Of a stretch of 64,000 bases of DNA, positions 1 to 7,909 are shown in pieces; position 1 is the first letter of the stretch, and each line of letters starts with the position of its first letter. The translations under genes were made by a program, and so were the position numbers. The notes under the pieces were generated by a model. That model ran no database searches and was not told the origin of the DNA. It saw only the letters and a list, made by a program, of their open reading frames with translations. The DNA lies in assembly GCA_043744375.1 (NCBI GenBank), contig JAYTUU010000034.1, positions 1 to 64,000 of the forward strand, read 5' to 3'. This DNA comes from CAIYPH01 sp043744375 (GTDB lineage Bacteria; Pseudomonadota; Alphaproteobacteria; Acetobacterales; Acetobacteraceae).

Positions 1-1
1 G

Positions 2-1105
2 GGCGACGAGAGCTTCTTCTTCCAGCTCGGCACCGTCGGCGGCCCGGCCATTCTCGCAAATGCAAACATCGTCGCGATCGCCGGGATAATGAACGACGAC
101 TCGCCGGGAACATTTCCCTGTTTCGTGGCCGGCACGCGCATCCTCACGGTCACTGGCGAGGTTCCCGTCGAGGACCTCCGAGCCGGGGACCGGGTGGTCA
201 CGCAACTCGGCGGCGGCGATCGTCCGGTTCGGTGGATCGGCCGCCGCACCGCCCGCATTGCCGCCCATCCGCGTCCGTGGGATGCCCAGCCCGTCAGGGT
301 CCGAGCCCATGCCTTCGGCCCAGGCATGCCGCACAGCGACCTGCGCCTCAGTCCTGACCATGCCATCTTCGCCGATGGCGTGCTGGTGCCGGTACGCTAT
401 CTGCTCAACGGCGTGACCATCGTGCAGGAGGCGGTAGTGGTGGTGACCTATGTCCATATCGAGCTTGGCGACGGCGATGGCGCAGCGGTTCACGACGTGC
501 TGTTGGCCGAGGGATTACCCTGTGAGAGCTATCTCGACACCGGCAACCGCGCGGAGTTCGCCGATGGCGGCTCGGTGGCCGCTTTGCATGCGGGCGCCGC
601 GCGGCGGACATGCAAGGAAGCCGCTGCGCCGCTGGTCCTCGCTGGACCGCGGGTGGTCAGCCTGCGGGCCGTTCTGCAGGCCGAAGCAACGGTCAACGGC
701 CACGTCATCACCGCCGATCCTGACCTGCGCCTGCTGGTCGGAGGAAGCGAGATTATCCCGCTATGGGATGGCGCGCGCCATGTCTTTGGCCTCCCGGCCG
801 GAGCGAGCGACGGCATCCTCGTCTCGCGCAGGACGGTCCCGGCCTGGATGGACGCCGAGTCGAACGACACCCGTCGCCTTGGCGTCGCTGTCACCGGAAT
901 CACACTCGACCATGTTCCGATCGCGCTGACGGACATGCGATTGGGCGCCGGGTGGCACGGTGGCGAAGGTGGCTGGCGCTGGACCGACGGCCGTGCGGCG
1001 ATCGCCTTGTCCGGTGCTGCCAAGCTGGAAATCGCGCTGGCGCCGCTGCAACGATACTGGCTTCGCGCTCCATTGGGCGGCGCGGCCCGCGTACTGGCTG
1101 CCTGA
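2..1105 (+). CDS. Hint-domain (hedgehog/intein-like) protein, 5' partial
   Basis: The reading frame is open from the left window edge (…ESFFFQLGTVGG… in frame before the ATG at 89), so the true start is outside the window. The motif CFVAGTRI followed by GEVPVEDLRAGDRVVT and RWIGRRT is typical of Hint_2-type domains found at the C-terminal end of secreted or surface alphaproteobacterial proteins, where the Cys could start an autoprocessing reaction. A second block, SPDHAIFADGVLVPVRYLLNG, matches the internal Hint histidine region. The upstream, missing part is probably a repetitive secreted passenger. No downstream extein with a splice-junction pattern is seen, so a splicing intein is unlikely. 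The function of the passenger cannot be judged here. Confidence 0.8.
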   Translation, partial: GDESFFFQLGTVGGPAILANANIVAIAGIMNDDSPGTFPCFVAGTRILTVTGEVPVEDLRAGDRVVTQLGGGDRPVRWIGRRTARIAAHPRPWDAQPVRVRAHAFGPGMPHSDLRLSPDHAIFADGVLVPVRYLLNGVTIVQEAVVVVTYVHIELGDGDGAAVHDVLLAEGLPCESYLDTGNRAEFADGGSVAALHAGAARRTCKEAAAPLVLAGPRVVSLRAVLQAEATVNGHVITADPDLRLLVGGSEIIPLWDGARHVFGLPAGASDGILVSRRTVPAWMDAESNDTRRLGVAVTGITLDHVPIALTDMRLGAGWHGGEGGWRWTDGRAAIALSGAAKLEIALAPLQRYWLRAPLGGAARVLAA

Positions 1106-1106
1106 T

Positions 1107-1203
1107 CTTCTCCCGCACGCCCCCCCAACCCGCATATTTTCCTTGCGCCGCCGCCCAAACCCGCCGACCCTTCCCGCCGATACGGCGCGGATTCTCGCGG
1201 CTA
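1107..1203 (+). pseudogene. Partial second copy of the 5' region of the gene at 2100
   Basis: Two blocks match the region around the 2100 gene. 1107-1150 matches 2029-2073 (leader ending in TTTTCCTTGCGCCGCC). 1150-1203 matches 2126-2170 (coding for PNPPTLPA-TARI). About 40-50 bases containing the start codon are missing between the blocks. After 1203 the similarity fades. It begins two bases after the stop of the Hint gene. It looks like a truncated relic of a paralogous gene, and with the full copy it brackets higBA. Confidence 0.6.
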
Positions 1204-1250
1204 TTTTTGCTGTCCTTATGGGTAGAGGTTGGCCGGACACCCGTTCTCTC

Positions 1251-1571
1251 CTATCTCTGGCCGGACGCCGCCGGCTCAAACCTCTTCACGTCGATCTCTT
1301 CGGCGCGTTCGCGCATGGCGTGGGCATCGTGCCATGCCTGCATACGAAGAAGCATCTCCATATCGACGCCAAACGCTTTTTCTATCCGCAGGGCCATTTC
1401 CGGGGACAAGGCGGCATTGCCGTTCACGAGGTCAGACAGCGTTGCCCGGCGCACGCCCAGGGCATCCGCTGCCTGACCGACGTTCAGGTTCAACGCATCT
1501 AGAACTTCTTCCCGGATAAACTCGCCGGGGTGCGAGGGCTTCATGCCAATTTTCGTGATCTTCTCGCTCAT
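1251..1571 (-). CDS. higA: HigA-family antitoxin
   Basis: 106 residues. The start, KPSHPGEFIREEVLDALNL, and the helix-turn-helix QAADALGVRRATLSDLVNG are the classic HigA (XRE/VapI-type) antitoxin signature: an N-terminal segment followed by a DNA-binding HTH at about residues 32-52. It would neutralise the HigB nuclease encoded just upstream and repress the shared promoter. Its ATG overlaps the higB stop by one base (TGATG), so the two are translationally coupled. The gene order, toxin first, is the usual higBA order. Confidence 0.93.
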   Translation of the reverse strand: MSEKITKIGMKPSHPGEFIREEVLDALNLNVGQAADALGVRRATLSDLVNGNAALSPEMALRIEKAFGVDMEMLLRMQAWHDAHAMRERAEEIDVKRFEPAASGQR

Positions 1572-1855
1572 CAGTGATAATCCTCCAAATTCAAGTCGTA
1601 GAGTTCTCCGTCCTCAATGGTGAATGTTATCCGCCAGTTACCTGAGGTCGAGATGCTCCAAGTGCCTGCCCTATCGCCCGTCAGCCGGTGTATTCTCCAT
1701 CCCGGCGGGCCTTCCAGTTTCCCAATCTCCGAGGCTGTTAGTAGTGCCGTGATGATCCGCCGTATCCTGCCGACAAGGTCGCTCCGGATGCCCGAGGCGT
1801 TGTCATCCTCGATGAGGTTCTTCAGCCCCTTATGCTTGACCGACACAATCCTCAT
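1571..1855 (-). CDS. higB: HigB-family toxin (RelE/ParE fold mRNA interferase)
   Basis: 94 residues, normal for HigB. Recognisable features are KGLKNLIEDDNASGI near the start, the central RIRRIITALLTASEIGKLEGPPGWRIHRLTGDRAGTWSIS, and the ending NWRITFTIEDGELYDLNLEDYH, typical of the plasmid-maintenance killer family. The family cleaves mRNA on the ribosome. A near-consensus promoter with a perfect inverted repeat lies directly upstream, and higA follows with a one-base overlap. The predicted transcription start nearly coincides with the ATG, so the mRNA may be leaderless. Confidence 0.93.
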   Translation of the reverse strand: MRIVSVKHKGLKNLIEDDNASGIRSDLVGRIRRIITALLTASEIGKLEGPPGWRIHRLTGDRAGTWSISTSGNWRITFTIEDGELYDLNLEDYH

Positions 1856-1860
1856 AATCC

Positions 1861-1890
1861 AAATGTACGGTATCGCCGTACATTTGTCAA
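1861..1890 (-). promoter_or_regulatory. higBA promoter with embedded operator palindrome
   Basis: On the minus strand TTGACA (1890-1885), a 17-base spacer and TACATT (1867-1862) form a near-consensus sigma-70 promoter. A perfect inverted repeat, AAATGTACGG (1861-1870) and CCGTACATTT (1876-1885) around a 5-base centre, covers the spacer and the -10 box. This is the layout expected for autorepression by HigA. The predicted +1 falls at or next to the higB ATG at 1855. Confidence 0.75.
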
Positions 1891-1983
1891 TGGCTGTGTC
1901 TCAAGATTTGGAACGCTGCCCGAAGGCGGCCGGCATCGGTGCCGTCAATGTGCAGCGCATCTGGCGGGCCAACGAATGGGGGT

Positions 1984-2002
1984 CTGGGGCCTCAGGCCCC
2001 AG
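1984..2002. repeat. GC-rich palindrome in an intergenic repeat
   Basis: CTGGGGCCT and AGGCCCCAG form perfect 9-base arms around a single C. It is followed by GGCGGAGCCCCGCC. It lies between higBA and the 2100 gene and resembles in style the GC-rich hairpin at 62133-62216. It is probably a dispersed intergenic repeat. A terminator role is not supported because no T-run follows. Confidence 0.5.
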
Positions 2003-2099
2003 CGGGTCGAAGGCGGAGCCCCGCCTTTCTTCTCCCGCACGCCCCCCAACCAGCATATTTTCCTTGCGCCGCCCCCTCGGCCGAGCTAAGAAACAAATC

Positions 2100-2714
2100 A
2101 TGAACAACACACCCGCCCCCAACCCGCCGACCCTTCCCGCCGAGACGGCGCGGATTGTCGCAGTTGTTTTGGCCGGGCTGGTGGCGTTGATGGCGCACGT
2201 CTTTCAGCGGCACAAGCGGGCCGCGATCGTGGTGCCGTTATGGGGCTACATCAACCGCACCGCGCGGCGGTTTGCCCGGCTGATGGCGCGGGTCGAGGCG
2301 GGAACCCTGCAAGCGCGCAAGCCGGCGGCACCGCGGCCGGCGCGGGCGCCGGCGGCCGAGCGCAAGCCGCGCCTGCGGCTGCCCTCCGCCCAAGGCTGGC
2401 TCGGGCAGGATTTGGGCTGGCAGGGGCGCGGGTTCGGTAGCCAACTTGATCATCTGCTTTCCCAGCCAGAAACGGCGGCCCTGGTTGCCTCTCTGCCGCA
2501 GGCGCAGCGCCTGCTGCGGCCGCTCTGCCGCATGCTCGGTATTGCGCCCACCTGCATTCCGCCATTGCCTCGCCGGCCCCGCGTGCGGCCGCGCGTTGTG
2601 CGCGCACCCAGGCCGCGCAAGCCAACCCGCAAGGAACTCGAAGCGATCCTGTGGTATTCCAACCTCGAAGGGCGGCCAATGCGGCTGCGGCCACGCAAAA
2701 TCGACCGCGCATGA
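2100..2714 (+). CDS. Small basic membrane-anchored protein of unknown function
   Basis: 204 residues. A short polar N-terminus (MNNTPAPNPPTLPAETAR) is followed by one hydrophobic segment (IVAVVLAGLVALMAHVF, about residues 19-35). The rest is an Arg/Pro/Ala-rich cytoplasmic-type region ending RPMRLRPRKIDRA. No catalytic motif is recognised. A partial second copy of its 5' part lies at 1107-1203 on the other side of higBA. The ATG at 2100 was chosen because the similarity to the partial copy starts just inside it. I cannot assign a function. Confidence 0.6.
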   Translation: MNNTPAPNPPTLPAETARIVAVVLAGLVALMAHVFQRHKRAAIVVPLWGYINRTARRFARLMARVEAGTLQARKPAAPRPARAPAAERKPRLRLPSAQGWLGQDLGWQGRGFGSQLDHLLSQPETAALVASLPQAQRLLRPLCRMLGIAPTCIPPLPRRPRVRPRVVRAPRPRKPTRKELEAILWYSNLEGRPMRLRPRKIDRA

Positions 2715-2795
2715 TCCGCATTTCGGTGCGCCCATATTGTTACGTTATCGAATTAATAATGCCTCACACCACGCGCGGATAACGGCAACGCCCGC

Positions 2796-3671
2796 TCAGG
2801 GCGCGGGCGTCAGCTTGTCCTGCGTTTGCGTGTCGAAATCGCTGGCTTCATGGCGCTCGTGCAACTGGCTCGACAACTCGCCGTTCAGACGGTTGACCAT
2901 GCGCCCGCGCCGGACCGCCGGCCGCTGGCCGATCAGGTCGGCCCAACGTTGCACATTCTTGTAGTCCTCGACTTGCAAGAACTCACCGGCGCCGTAGAGA
3001 ACGCCCTTCGCCAGGCCGCCATACCACGGCCATACGGCGATGTCGGCGATCGTGTAGTCGCTGCCCGCCAGATAGGTGGTTTCGGCGAGGCGGCGGTCGA
3101 GCACGTCCAGTTGGCGCTTCACTTCCATGGCGAAGCGATCGATCGCGTATTCGATTTTTGTCGGCGCATAGGCATAGAAATGGCCGAAGCCGCCGCCGAG
3201 ATAGGGCGCGCTGCCCATCTGCCAGAACAGCCACGACAGGCACTCGGCGCGCGCAGCCGGCTCGGTTGGCAAAAACGCGCCGAACTTCTCCGCGAGATGG
3301 ACCAGGATCGCTCCGGACTCGAAGACGCGGATCGGGGTAGGTCCGCTACGGTCGACAAGTGCCGGGATCTTGGAGTTGGGGTTGGCCGCCACGAACCCGC
3401 TGCCGAACTGATCGCCGTTGCCGATCCGGATCAGCCAGGCGTCGTATTCGGCGCCGCTGTGGCCGAGCGCCAACAACTCCTCGAGCATCACCGTGACCTT
3501 CACGCCGTTCGGTGTTCCCAGTGAGTAGAGCTGGAGCGGATGCCGGCCGACCGGCAGTTCCTTGTCGTGGGTGGGACCGGCGATTGGGCGGTTGATGTTG
3601 GCGAACCGGCCGCCATTTTCCTTGTTCCAGGCCCAGACCTTCGGCGGCGTGTATTCGGGCGTGCTCGACAT
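2796..3671 (-). CDS. yghU: YghU-type glutathione-dependent disulfide-bond oxidoreductase
   Basis: 291 residues. The N-terminal YTPPKVWAWNKENGG and NRPIAGPTHDKELPVGRHPLQLYSLGTPNGVKVTVMLEEL are diagnostic of the YghU/YfcG branch of the glutathione transferase superfamily. It has a thioredoxin-like domain (about 50-135, with NPNSKIPALVD and the glutathione-contacting ESGAI) and a helical C-terminal domain (LSWLFWQMGSAPYLGGGFGHFYAYAP). Members act on disulfides or peroxides using two glutathiones without a catalytic Cys. The ATG at 3671 is preceded by GGAG with 8-base spacing; an in-frame TTG two codons upstream is less likely. Confidence 0.92.
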   Translation of the reverse strand: MSSTPEYTPPKVWAWNKENGGRFANINRPIAGPTHDKELPVGRHPLQLYSLGTPNGVKVTVMLEELLALGHSGAEYDAWLIRIGNGDQFGSGFVAANPNSKIPALVDRSGPTPIRVFESGAILVHLAEKFGAFLPTEPAARAECLSWLFWQMGSAPYLGGGFGHFYAYAPTKIEYAIDRFAMEVKRQLDVLDRRLAETTYLAGSDYTIADIAVWPWYGGLAKGVLYGAGEFLQVEDYKNVQRWADLIGQRPAVRRGRMVNRLNGELSSQLHERHEASDFDTQTQDKLTPAP

Positions 3672-3724
3672 TCTCAAAACTCCGGCTGGTGATCATTGGC
3701 GCGCGCATAGCACATGAACTCTTA

Positions 3725-3976
3725 TCAGAGTGCGGTTTTACCGGCCATCCGCGCGGCCTGCGTCGGAATATCCGTGGTGAACACGGCGACGCCGAGGGCA
3801 AGGGCGGCGCGGTCGAGGGTGGCATCATGGATCACCACGATCGCGCCATCCGCGGTCGGATGGATGTCGAACTCCACCTGATCGACCGGCATACGCGCGG
3901 TATTGCGGAAGGCGGTCGGCGAGTTCTCCGGCCATTCGAGCGAACCACCGCGGTGCGCGGCGATGAGCGTGGTCAT
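3725..3976 (-). pseudogene. Glycerophosphodiester phosphodiesterase with most of its middle deleted
   Basis: The 83-residue frame starts like a GDPD enzyme: IAAHRGG (catalytic His), PENSPTAF, VEFDIHPTADGAIVVIHDATLDR. After residue about 56 (near 3808) it jumps directly to ALALGVAVFTTDIPTQAARM, which is how the C-terminal end of a ~240-residue GDPD looks. Roughly 150 residues, including most of the TIM barrel, are absent while the frame is kept. It probably makes no active hydrolase. It starts 9 bases after the stop of the racemase-like gene on the same strand, so it was likely in one operon with it. Confidence 0.75.
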
Positions 3977-3985
3977 GTCAACGCA

Positions 3986-4774
3986 TCACCGGCCGAGCAG
4001 ACTGCCGTAGCCGGCGATCGGGGTATGGACCCCGGCCCGGCGCAGACAATGCCAGAGGCTGACCTGGTTGGCCGACAGCACCGGGCGCTTCAAATCCTGC
4101 TCAAGCGCGTCCAGAATACCGACGCAGCGGAACCCGGTGCCGGCGATGTAGACCCCGTCGGCATCGTTGGGGCAGGCCACCCTGATTTGTGCGTAGAGCG
4201 GTTCGATTTCCTGTGCGAGGCCCATGCCGTGCGCATAGAGCTCGCCCGGCGGCAGGTCGCGCCAGTTGCGGCCGGGATCGTAGCGCAGATGGCCCGCCGG
4301 GGTGACGCCGCGCTCGGTGTAATAGCGCACGCCGGCGGCGACCGTCTGGTCGTTGAACCAGGGCGGCAGGACCAGGAATGGCCGCCGCACGCCGGCCTCG
4401 GCCAGTGCGGCGAGACCGTCCAGGCCGTTGGTTGTGACGAATGTCGTGCCCCCCACCGCCACGGAGAGTGCCGCCACGACCGCCTCGTCCCAGCCGGCGC
4501 CGCCGAGGATGCTGCTCGAACTATGGCCGAGGACCACTGCCGAGAGGTGCATCGCCGCGAATTGCCGGCAGCCGCGCAGCACGTCCTCCTCAAGCACGAC
4601 GCCACTCCGGTCCGCGTGCCAGCGGGCCCATGGCGCGCGCGCGGTCACCCGGGCCGCGTGGACCGAGACGTTCGGCGGCAGCATCGCCCACCACTCCGCC
4701 TCTGGGACGGCCTCGTTGCCGACGATGAACATCCCGATCCGCGCCTGCCAGCCCCAGTTGTCGTTGCGTGTCAT
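3986..4774 (-). CDS. Asp/Glu racemase / maleate isomerase-like protein lacking both catalytic cysteines
   Basis: 262 residues. The fold signatures of the arylmalonate decarboxylase/maleate isomerase group are present: RIGMFIVGNEAVPEAEWWAMLPPNVSVHAARV at the start, and near the C-terminus GVYIAGTGFRCVGILDALEQ then PVLSANQVSLWHCLRRAGV. Where the family has its first catalytic Cys this protein has HSSSSILGG, and where the second normally sits it has IAGTGFR. It is therefore probably not a cofactor-free racemase or isomerase of the standard two-cysteine kind. The ATG at 4774 has GGGAG 8 bases upstream. A truncated GDPD gene follows 9 bases downstream. Confidence 0.75.
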   Translation of the reverse strand: MTRNDNWGWQARIGMFIVGNEAVPEAEWWAMLPPNVSVHAARVTARAPWARWHADRSGVVLEEDVLRGCRQFAAMHLSAVVLGHSSSSILGGAGWDEAVVAALSVAVGGTTFVTTNGLDGLAALAEAGVRRPFLVLPPWFNDQTVAAGVRYYTERGVTPAGHLRYDPGRNWRDLPPGELYAHGMGLAQEIEPLYAQIRVACPNDADGVYIAGTGFRCVGILDALEQDLKRPVLSANQVSLWHCLRRAGVHTPIAGYGSLLGR

Positions 4775-4867
4775 CGAACATGCTCCCAATGCAAACCTAC
4801 CGCGGATAGGCCGGAGCCGGCCGGCGTGCCATAAGCGCGCCGCAACAGTTCCAAGCCCCGCATACCC

Positions 4868-6487
4868 ATGATCCGCCTCGACAATATCAGCAAGCAGAAT
4901 GGCCACCAGCTCCTCTTCATCGAGGCCTCCGCCGCCCTCCAGAAGGGCGAGAAGATCGGCCTCGTCGGGCCCAACGGGGCGGGCAAGACGACGCTCTTCC
5001 GGATGATCACCGGCGAGGAGCAGCCCGACGAGGGCCAGGTGTTCCTCGACCGCGGCATCAGCATCGGCTTTTTCAGCCAGGATGTCGGCGAGATGGCCGG
5101 CCGCAGCGCGGTGGCCGAGGTGATGGACGGCGCCGGCGATGTCAGTGTCGTTGCCGCCGAGTTGCACCAACTGGAAACCGCGATGGGGGACCCGGACCAG
5201 GCGGACGCGCTCGACGCAATCATCGAGCGCTTCGGCGAGGTCCAAGGCCGGTTCGAGGCGCTCGGTGGCTATGCGCTGGAAGGCCGCGCGCGCGAAGTGC
5301 TGGCCGGACTCAGCTTCAGCCAGGAAATGATGGACGCCGATGTCGGCGGCCTCTCGGGCGGCTGGAAGATGCGCGTGGCGCTGGCCCGCATTCTGCTCAT
5401 GCGCCCCGACGTGATGCTGCTGGACGAGCCGAGCAACCATCTCGACCTGGAGAGCCTGATCTGGCTGGAGCAGTTCCTCACCGGCTATGAGGGCGCGCTG
5501 CTGATGACCTCGCATGATCGCGCGTTCATGAACCGCATCATCAACAAGGTGATCGAAATCGACGGCGGCACGCTCACCGCCTATTCGGGCGACTACGAGT
5601 TCTACGAGCAGCAGCGGACGCTGAACGAGAAGCAGCAGCAGGCGCAGTTCGAGCGCCAACAGGCGATGCTGTCCAAGGAGATCAAGTTCATCGAGCGCTT
5701 CAAGGCGCGCGCCTCGCATGCCGCCCAGGTGCAAAGCCGCGTCAAGAAGCTGGAGAAGATCGACCGCGTCGAGCCGCCGAAGCGCCGCCAGTCCGTCTCG
5801 TTCGACTTCCTGCCGGCGCCACGCTCGGGGGAGGACGTCGTCAACCTCAAGAACGTGCACAAGCGCTACGGCAGCCGCGTGATCTATGAGGGTCTCGACT
5901 TCCTGGTGCGTCGGAAGGAGCGCTGCTGCGTGCTCGGCATCAACGGCGCCGGCAAATCCACGTTGCTGAAGCTGGTCACCGGCGCCACCCCACCCGATGC
6001 CGGCACCGTGGCGCTCGGGGGCAGCGTGAAGATGGGCTACTTCGCCCAGCACGCGATGGAACTGCTCGACGGTGAGCGCACGGTGTTTCAGGCGCTGGAA
6101 GACGCATTTCCCCTCGCCGGGCAGGGCTCGCTACGGACGTTGGCCGGCTGCTTTGGCTTCTCCGGCGACGAGGTGGAGAAGCGCTGCCGGGTGCTGTCGG
6201 GTGGCGAGAAGGCACGGCTCGTGATGGCGCAGATGCTCTACGACCCGCCAAATTTCCTGGTGCTCGACGAACCGACGAACCATCTGGACATCGCGACAAA
6301 GGAGATGCTCATCGCCGCGCTGTCGCAGTACGAAGGCACGATGCTGTTCGTCTCGCATGACCGGCATTTCCTGGCCGCGCTGTCGAATCGGGTGTTGGAG
6401 CTGACCTCTGACGGAATTCATCGTTACGATGGTGGCTACACAGAATATGTCGCCCGTACCGGCCATGAGGCACCGGGCCTGCGCTGA
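4868..6487 (+). CDS. ABC-F family ATPase
   Basis: 539 residues with two ABC cassettes and no membrane segments. Cassette 1 has GPNGAGKTT (about residue 37), LSGGWKMRVALAR and MLLDEPSNHLDLESL. Cassette 2 has GINGAGKST, LSGGEKARLVMAQ and LVLDEPTNHLDI. They are joined by a charged, Gln/Arg-rich linker (about 245-300: RTLNEKQQQAQFERQQAML) that resembles the P-site tRNA interaction motif. Members of this family bind the ribosome and act in translation or antibiotic resistance; the exact subtype (Uup, EttA, YheS, YbiT) cannot be fixed by eye. It is transcribed divergently from the racemase-like gene 93 bases away. Confidence 0.92.
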   Translation: MIRLDNISKQNGHQLLFIEASAALQKGEKIGLVGPNGAGKTTLFRMITGEEQPDEGQVFLDRGISIGFFSQDVGEMAGRSAVAEVMDGAGDVSVVAAELHQLETAMGDPDQADALDAIIERFGEVQGRFEALGGYALEGRAREVLAGLSFSQEMMDADVGGLSGGWKMRVALARILLMRPDVMLLDEPSNHLDLESLIWLEQFLTGYEGALLMTSHDRAFMNRIINKVIEIDGGTLTAYSGDYEFYEQQRTLNEKQQQAQFERQQAMLSKEIKFIERFKARASHAAQVQSRVKKLEKIDRVEPPKRRQSVSFDFLPAPRSGEDVVNLKNVHKRYGSRVIYEGLDFLVRRKERCCVLGINGAGKSTLLKLVTGATPPDAGTVALGGSVKMGYFAQHAMELLDGERTVFQALEDAFPLAGQGSLRTLAGCFGFSGDEVEKRCRVLSGGEKARLVMAQMLYDPPNFLVLDEPTNHLDIATKEMLIAALSQYEGTMLFVSHDRHFLAALSNRVLELTSDGIHRYDGGYTEYVARTGHEAPGLR

Positions 6488-6799
6488 TAGAAGCTTCTTC
6501 ACGCACCGCGAAACCTAGTACGGATCGCGTCGCCGCCGGGCGGCGGCGCGCTGTCGCCCTGATGTCTTCGGCCGGGTTTGCACCGGTCACCTATCCTGGA
6601 TTTGAGTGGATAGTCCCGGTGAGCGGTATCGGCGGCGGGATTGATCGTCTACCCGCACTGCCGCGGTGACGACCGGCGTGGATAAGTTGCCCGCGTACGC
6701 CAGACTACTGGCCGCCCGACGAACCGCACATGGCGGGCGGAACGACGACCTGGAGTCATGGAAACAACGCAGCTGGCCCAAACGAGCCAGGACCGTCCC
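6488..6799. other. Gene-free stretch between convergent genes
   Basis: 312 bases between the ABC-F gene and the 3' end of the SDR gene. Short frames on both strands show no recognisable protein. No clear terminator hairpin with a T-run was found; a short AGAAGCTTCT palindrome lies just after the ABC-F stop. Confidence 0.5.
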
Positions 6800-7576
6800 T
6801 CAAGGCGCGGGTGCGCTCGCAATGTGGAAGCCGCCGCCGGAGATGTCTAGCGTGCAACCGGTCACAAACGACGCCTCGTCGGACATCAGCCAGGCAATCG
6901 GCGCAGCAGCCTCGTCCACCGTCCCCGGCCGTCCCATGGGGATGGATGCGGCAATCGTTGCGGCGTGATGCGGATCTTCCAATCCCGCACGTGTCATGTC
7001 CGTGCGGATCACGCCGGGCCGGACCGTGACAACCCGGATGCCCTCCTGCGCAACCTCCTTGGCAAAGCCCATGCCGAAGCTGTCGAGTGCCGCCTTGCTC
7101 GCCGCATAGTGGGAATTGCCGGGCCGGCCACCGATCGTTCCGGCCATCGAGCCGATGGTCACCACCACGCCGCCGGTCCCGCCCGACGCGGTCGACATCC
7201 GTCGCGCCGCTTCACGACAACAGAGCATCACGCCCACCACGTTCACCGCCATCAGCCGTTGCAACCCGGCGGCGTCGAATGCCGCCACCCTCGCTGGGGG
7301 CAACCCGATCCCGGCGCTGTTGACAAGACCGTCGAGGCGTCCGAAGCGGCGGTCAACCGCGGCAAATAGCGCCTCGATCTCGGCGGGCTCGCGCATATCC
7401 GCCCTGAACGCTTCCGCCGCGCCACCCACGGCGCGCAACTCGGCGACCAGTTCCGCCGCCGCATCGGCGCGCGATCGGAAATTGACCGCTACCGCCCAAC
7501 CCCGACGGGCCAACAGCCGAGCCGTCGCTGCCCCGATGCCGCTCGCGCCGCCGGTGATCAACACGGTCTTGCCCAT
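6800..7576 (-). CDS. Short-chain dehydrogenase/reductase
   Basis: 258 residues, the classical SDR length. The cofactor motif TGGASGIG is at about residue 8, NSAGIG replaces the usual NNAG at about 85, and the catalytic Ser (TIGSMAG) is followed by YAASK at about 155. The C-terminal PGVIRTDMT and the ending FVTGCTLDISGGG are typical of FabG-like SDRs. NAD(P) preference and substrate are not evident. It stands alone on the minus strand with no obvious partner. Confidence 0.9.
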   Translation of the reverse strand: MGKTVLITGGASGIGAATARLLARRGWAVAVNFRSRADAAAELVAELRAVGGAAEAFRADMREPAEIEALFAAVDRRFGRLDGLVNSAGIGLPPARVAAFDAAGLQRLMAVNVVGVMLCCREAARRMSTASGGTGGVVVTIGSMAGTIGGRPGNSHYAASKAALDSFGMGFAKEVAQEGIRVVTVRPGVIRTDMTRAGLEDPHHAATIAASIPMGRPGTVDEAAAPIAWLMSDEASFVTGCTLDISGGGFHIASAPAP

Positions 7577-7909
7577 TGCCTATCAGCCTCCGGTGCGTTG
7601 CTTGCTCCACCGCCTTGAGGGAGCGAAACCGCTGTTTCTCAGCCAGTATTCTTATATGGCGGCTACATCGAGCATGTAGTCAGGCGATAACCACCGGTCA
7701 ACCCGGCGAGCAGTATTCGCCGAAGTGAGTGCCAGATCAACGTTTCGCTCCGGGGGTTCGCTGGTGGCAATTGATGACAAACCATTTGCCGGCGGAGTAG
7801 CCGCCCACGGCGACTCTGGGTTATGCCTCGCCAGGGGGCACGCGCGTCCATGCGACCAGGTCCGTGCACGCCACGCCACGCCACGCCAACCGCAACAGGA
7901 GTATCCGCC
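7577..7909. other. Divergent intergenic region with CGCCA microrepeat
   Basis: 333 bases between the divergently transcribed SDR gene and the small biotinyl-like gene. It holds a short tandem array of CGCCA units at about 7868-7888 and the ribosome binding site AGGAG of the 7910 gene. No promoter stood out with confidence and no convincing gene was seen. Confidence 0.45.

Noticed and set aside
89..1105. Splicing intein
   Set aside because: The Hint motif is at the C-terminal end of a protein, with no following extein and no terminal His-Asn plus Ser/Thr/Cys junction.
4775..6052. Extension of the racemase-like gene upstream through the ABC-F gene
   Set aside because: The frame is open only because it is antisense to the ABC-F gene; the family N-terminus and a good ribosome site place the start at 4774.
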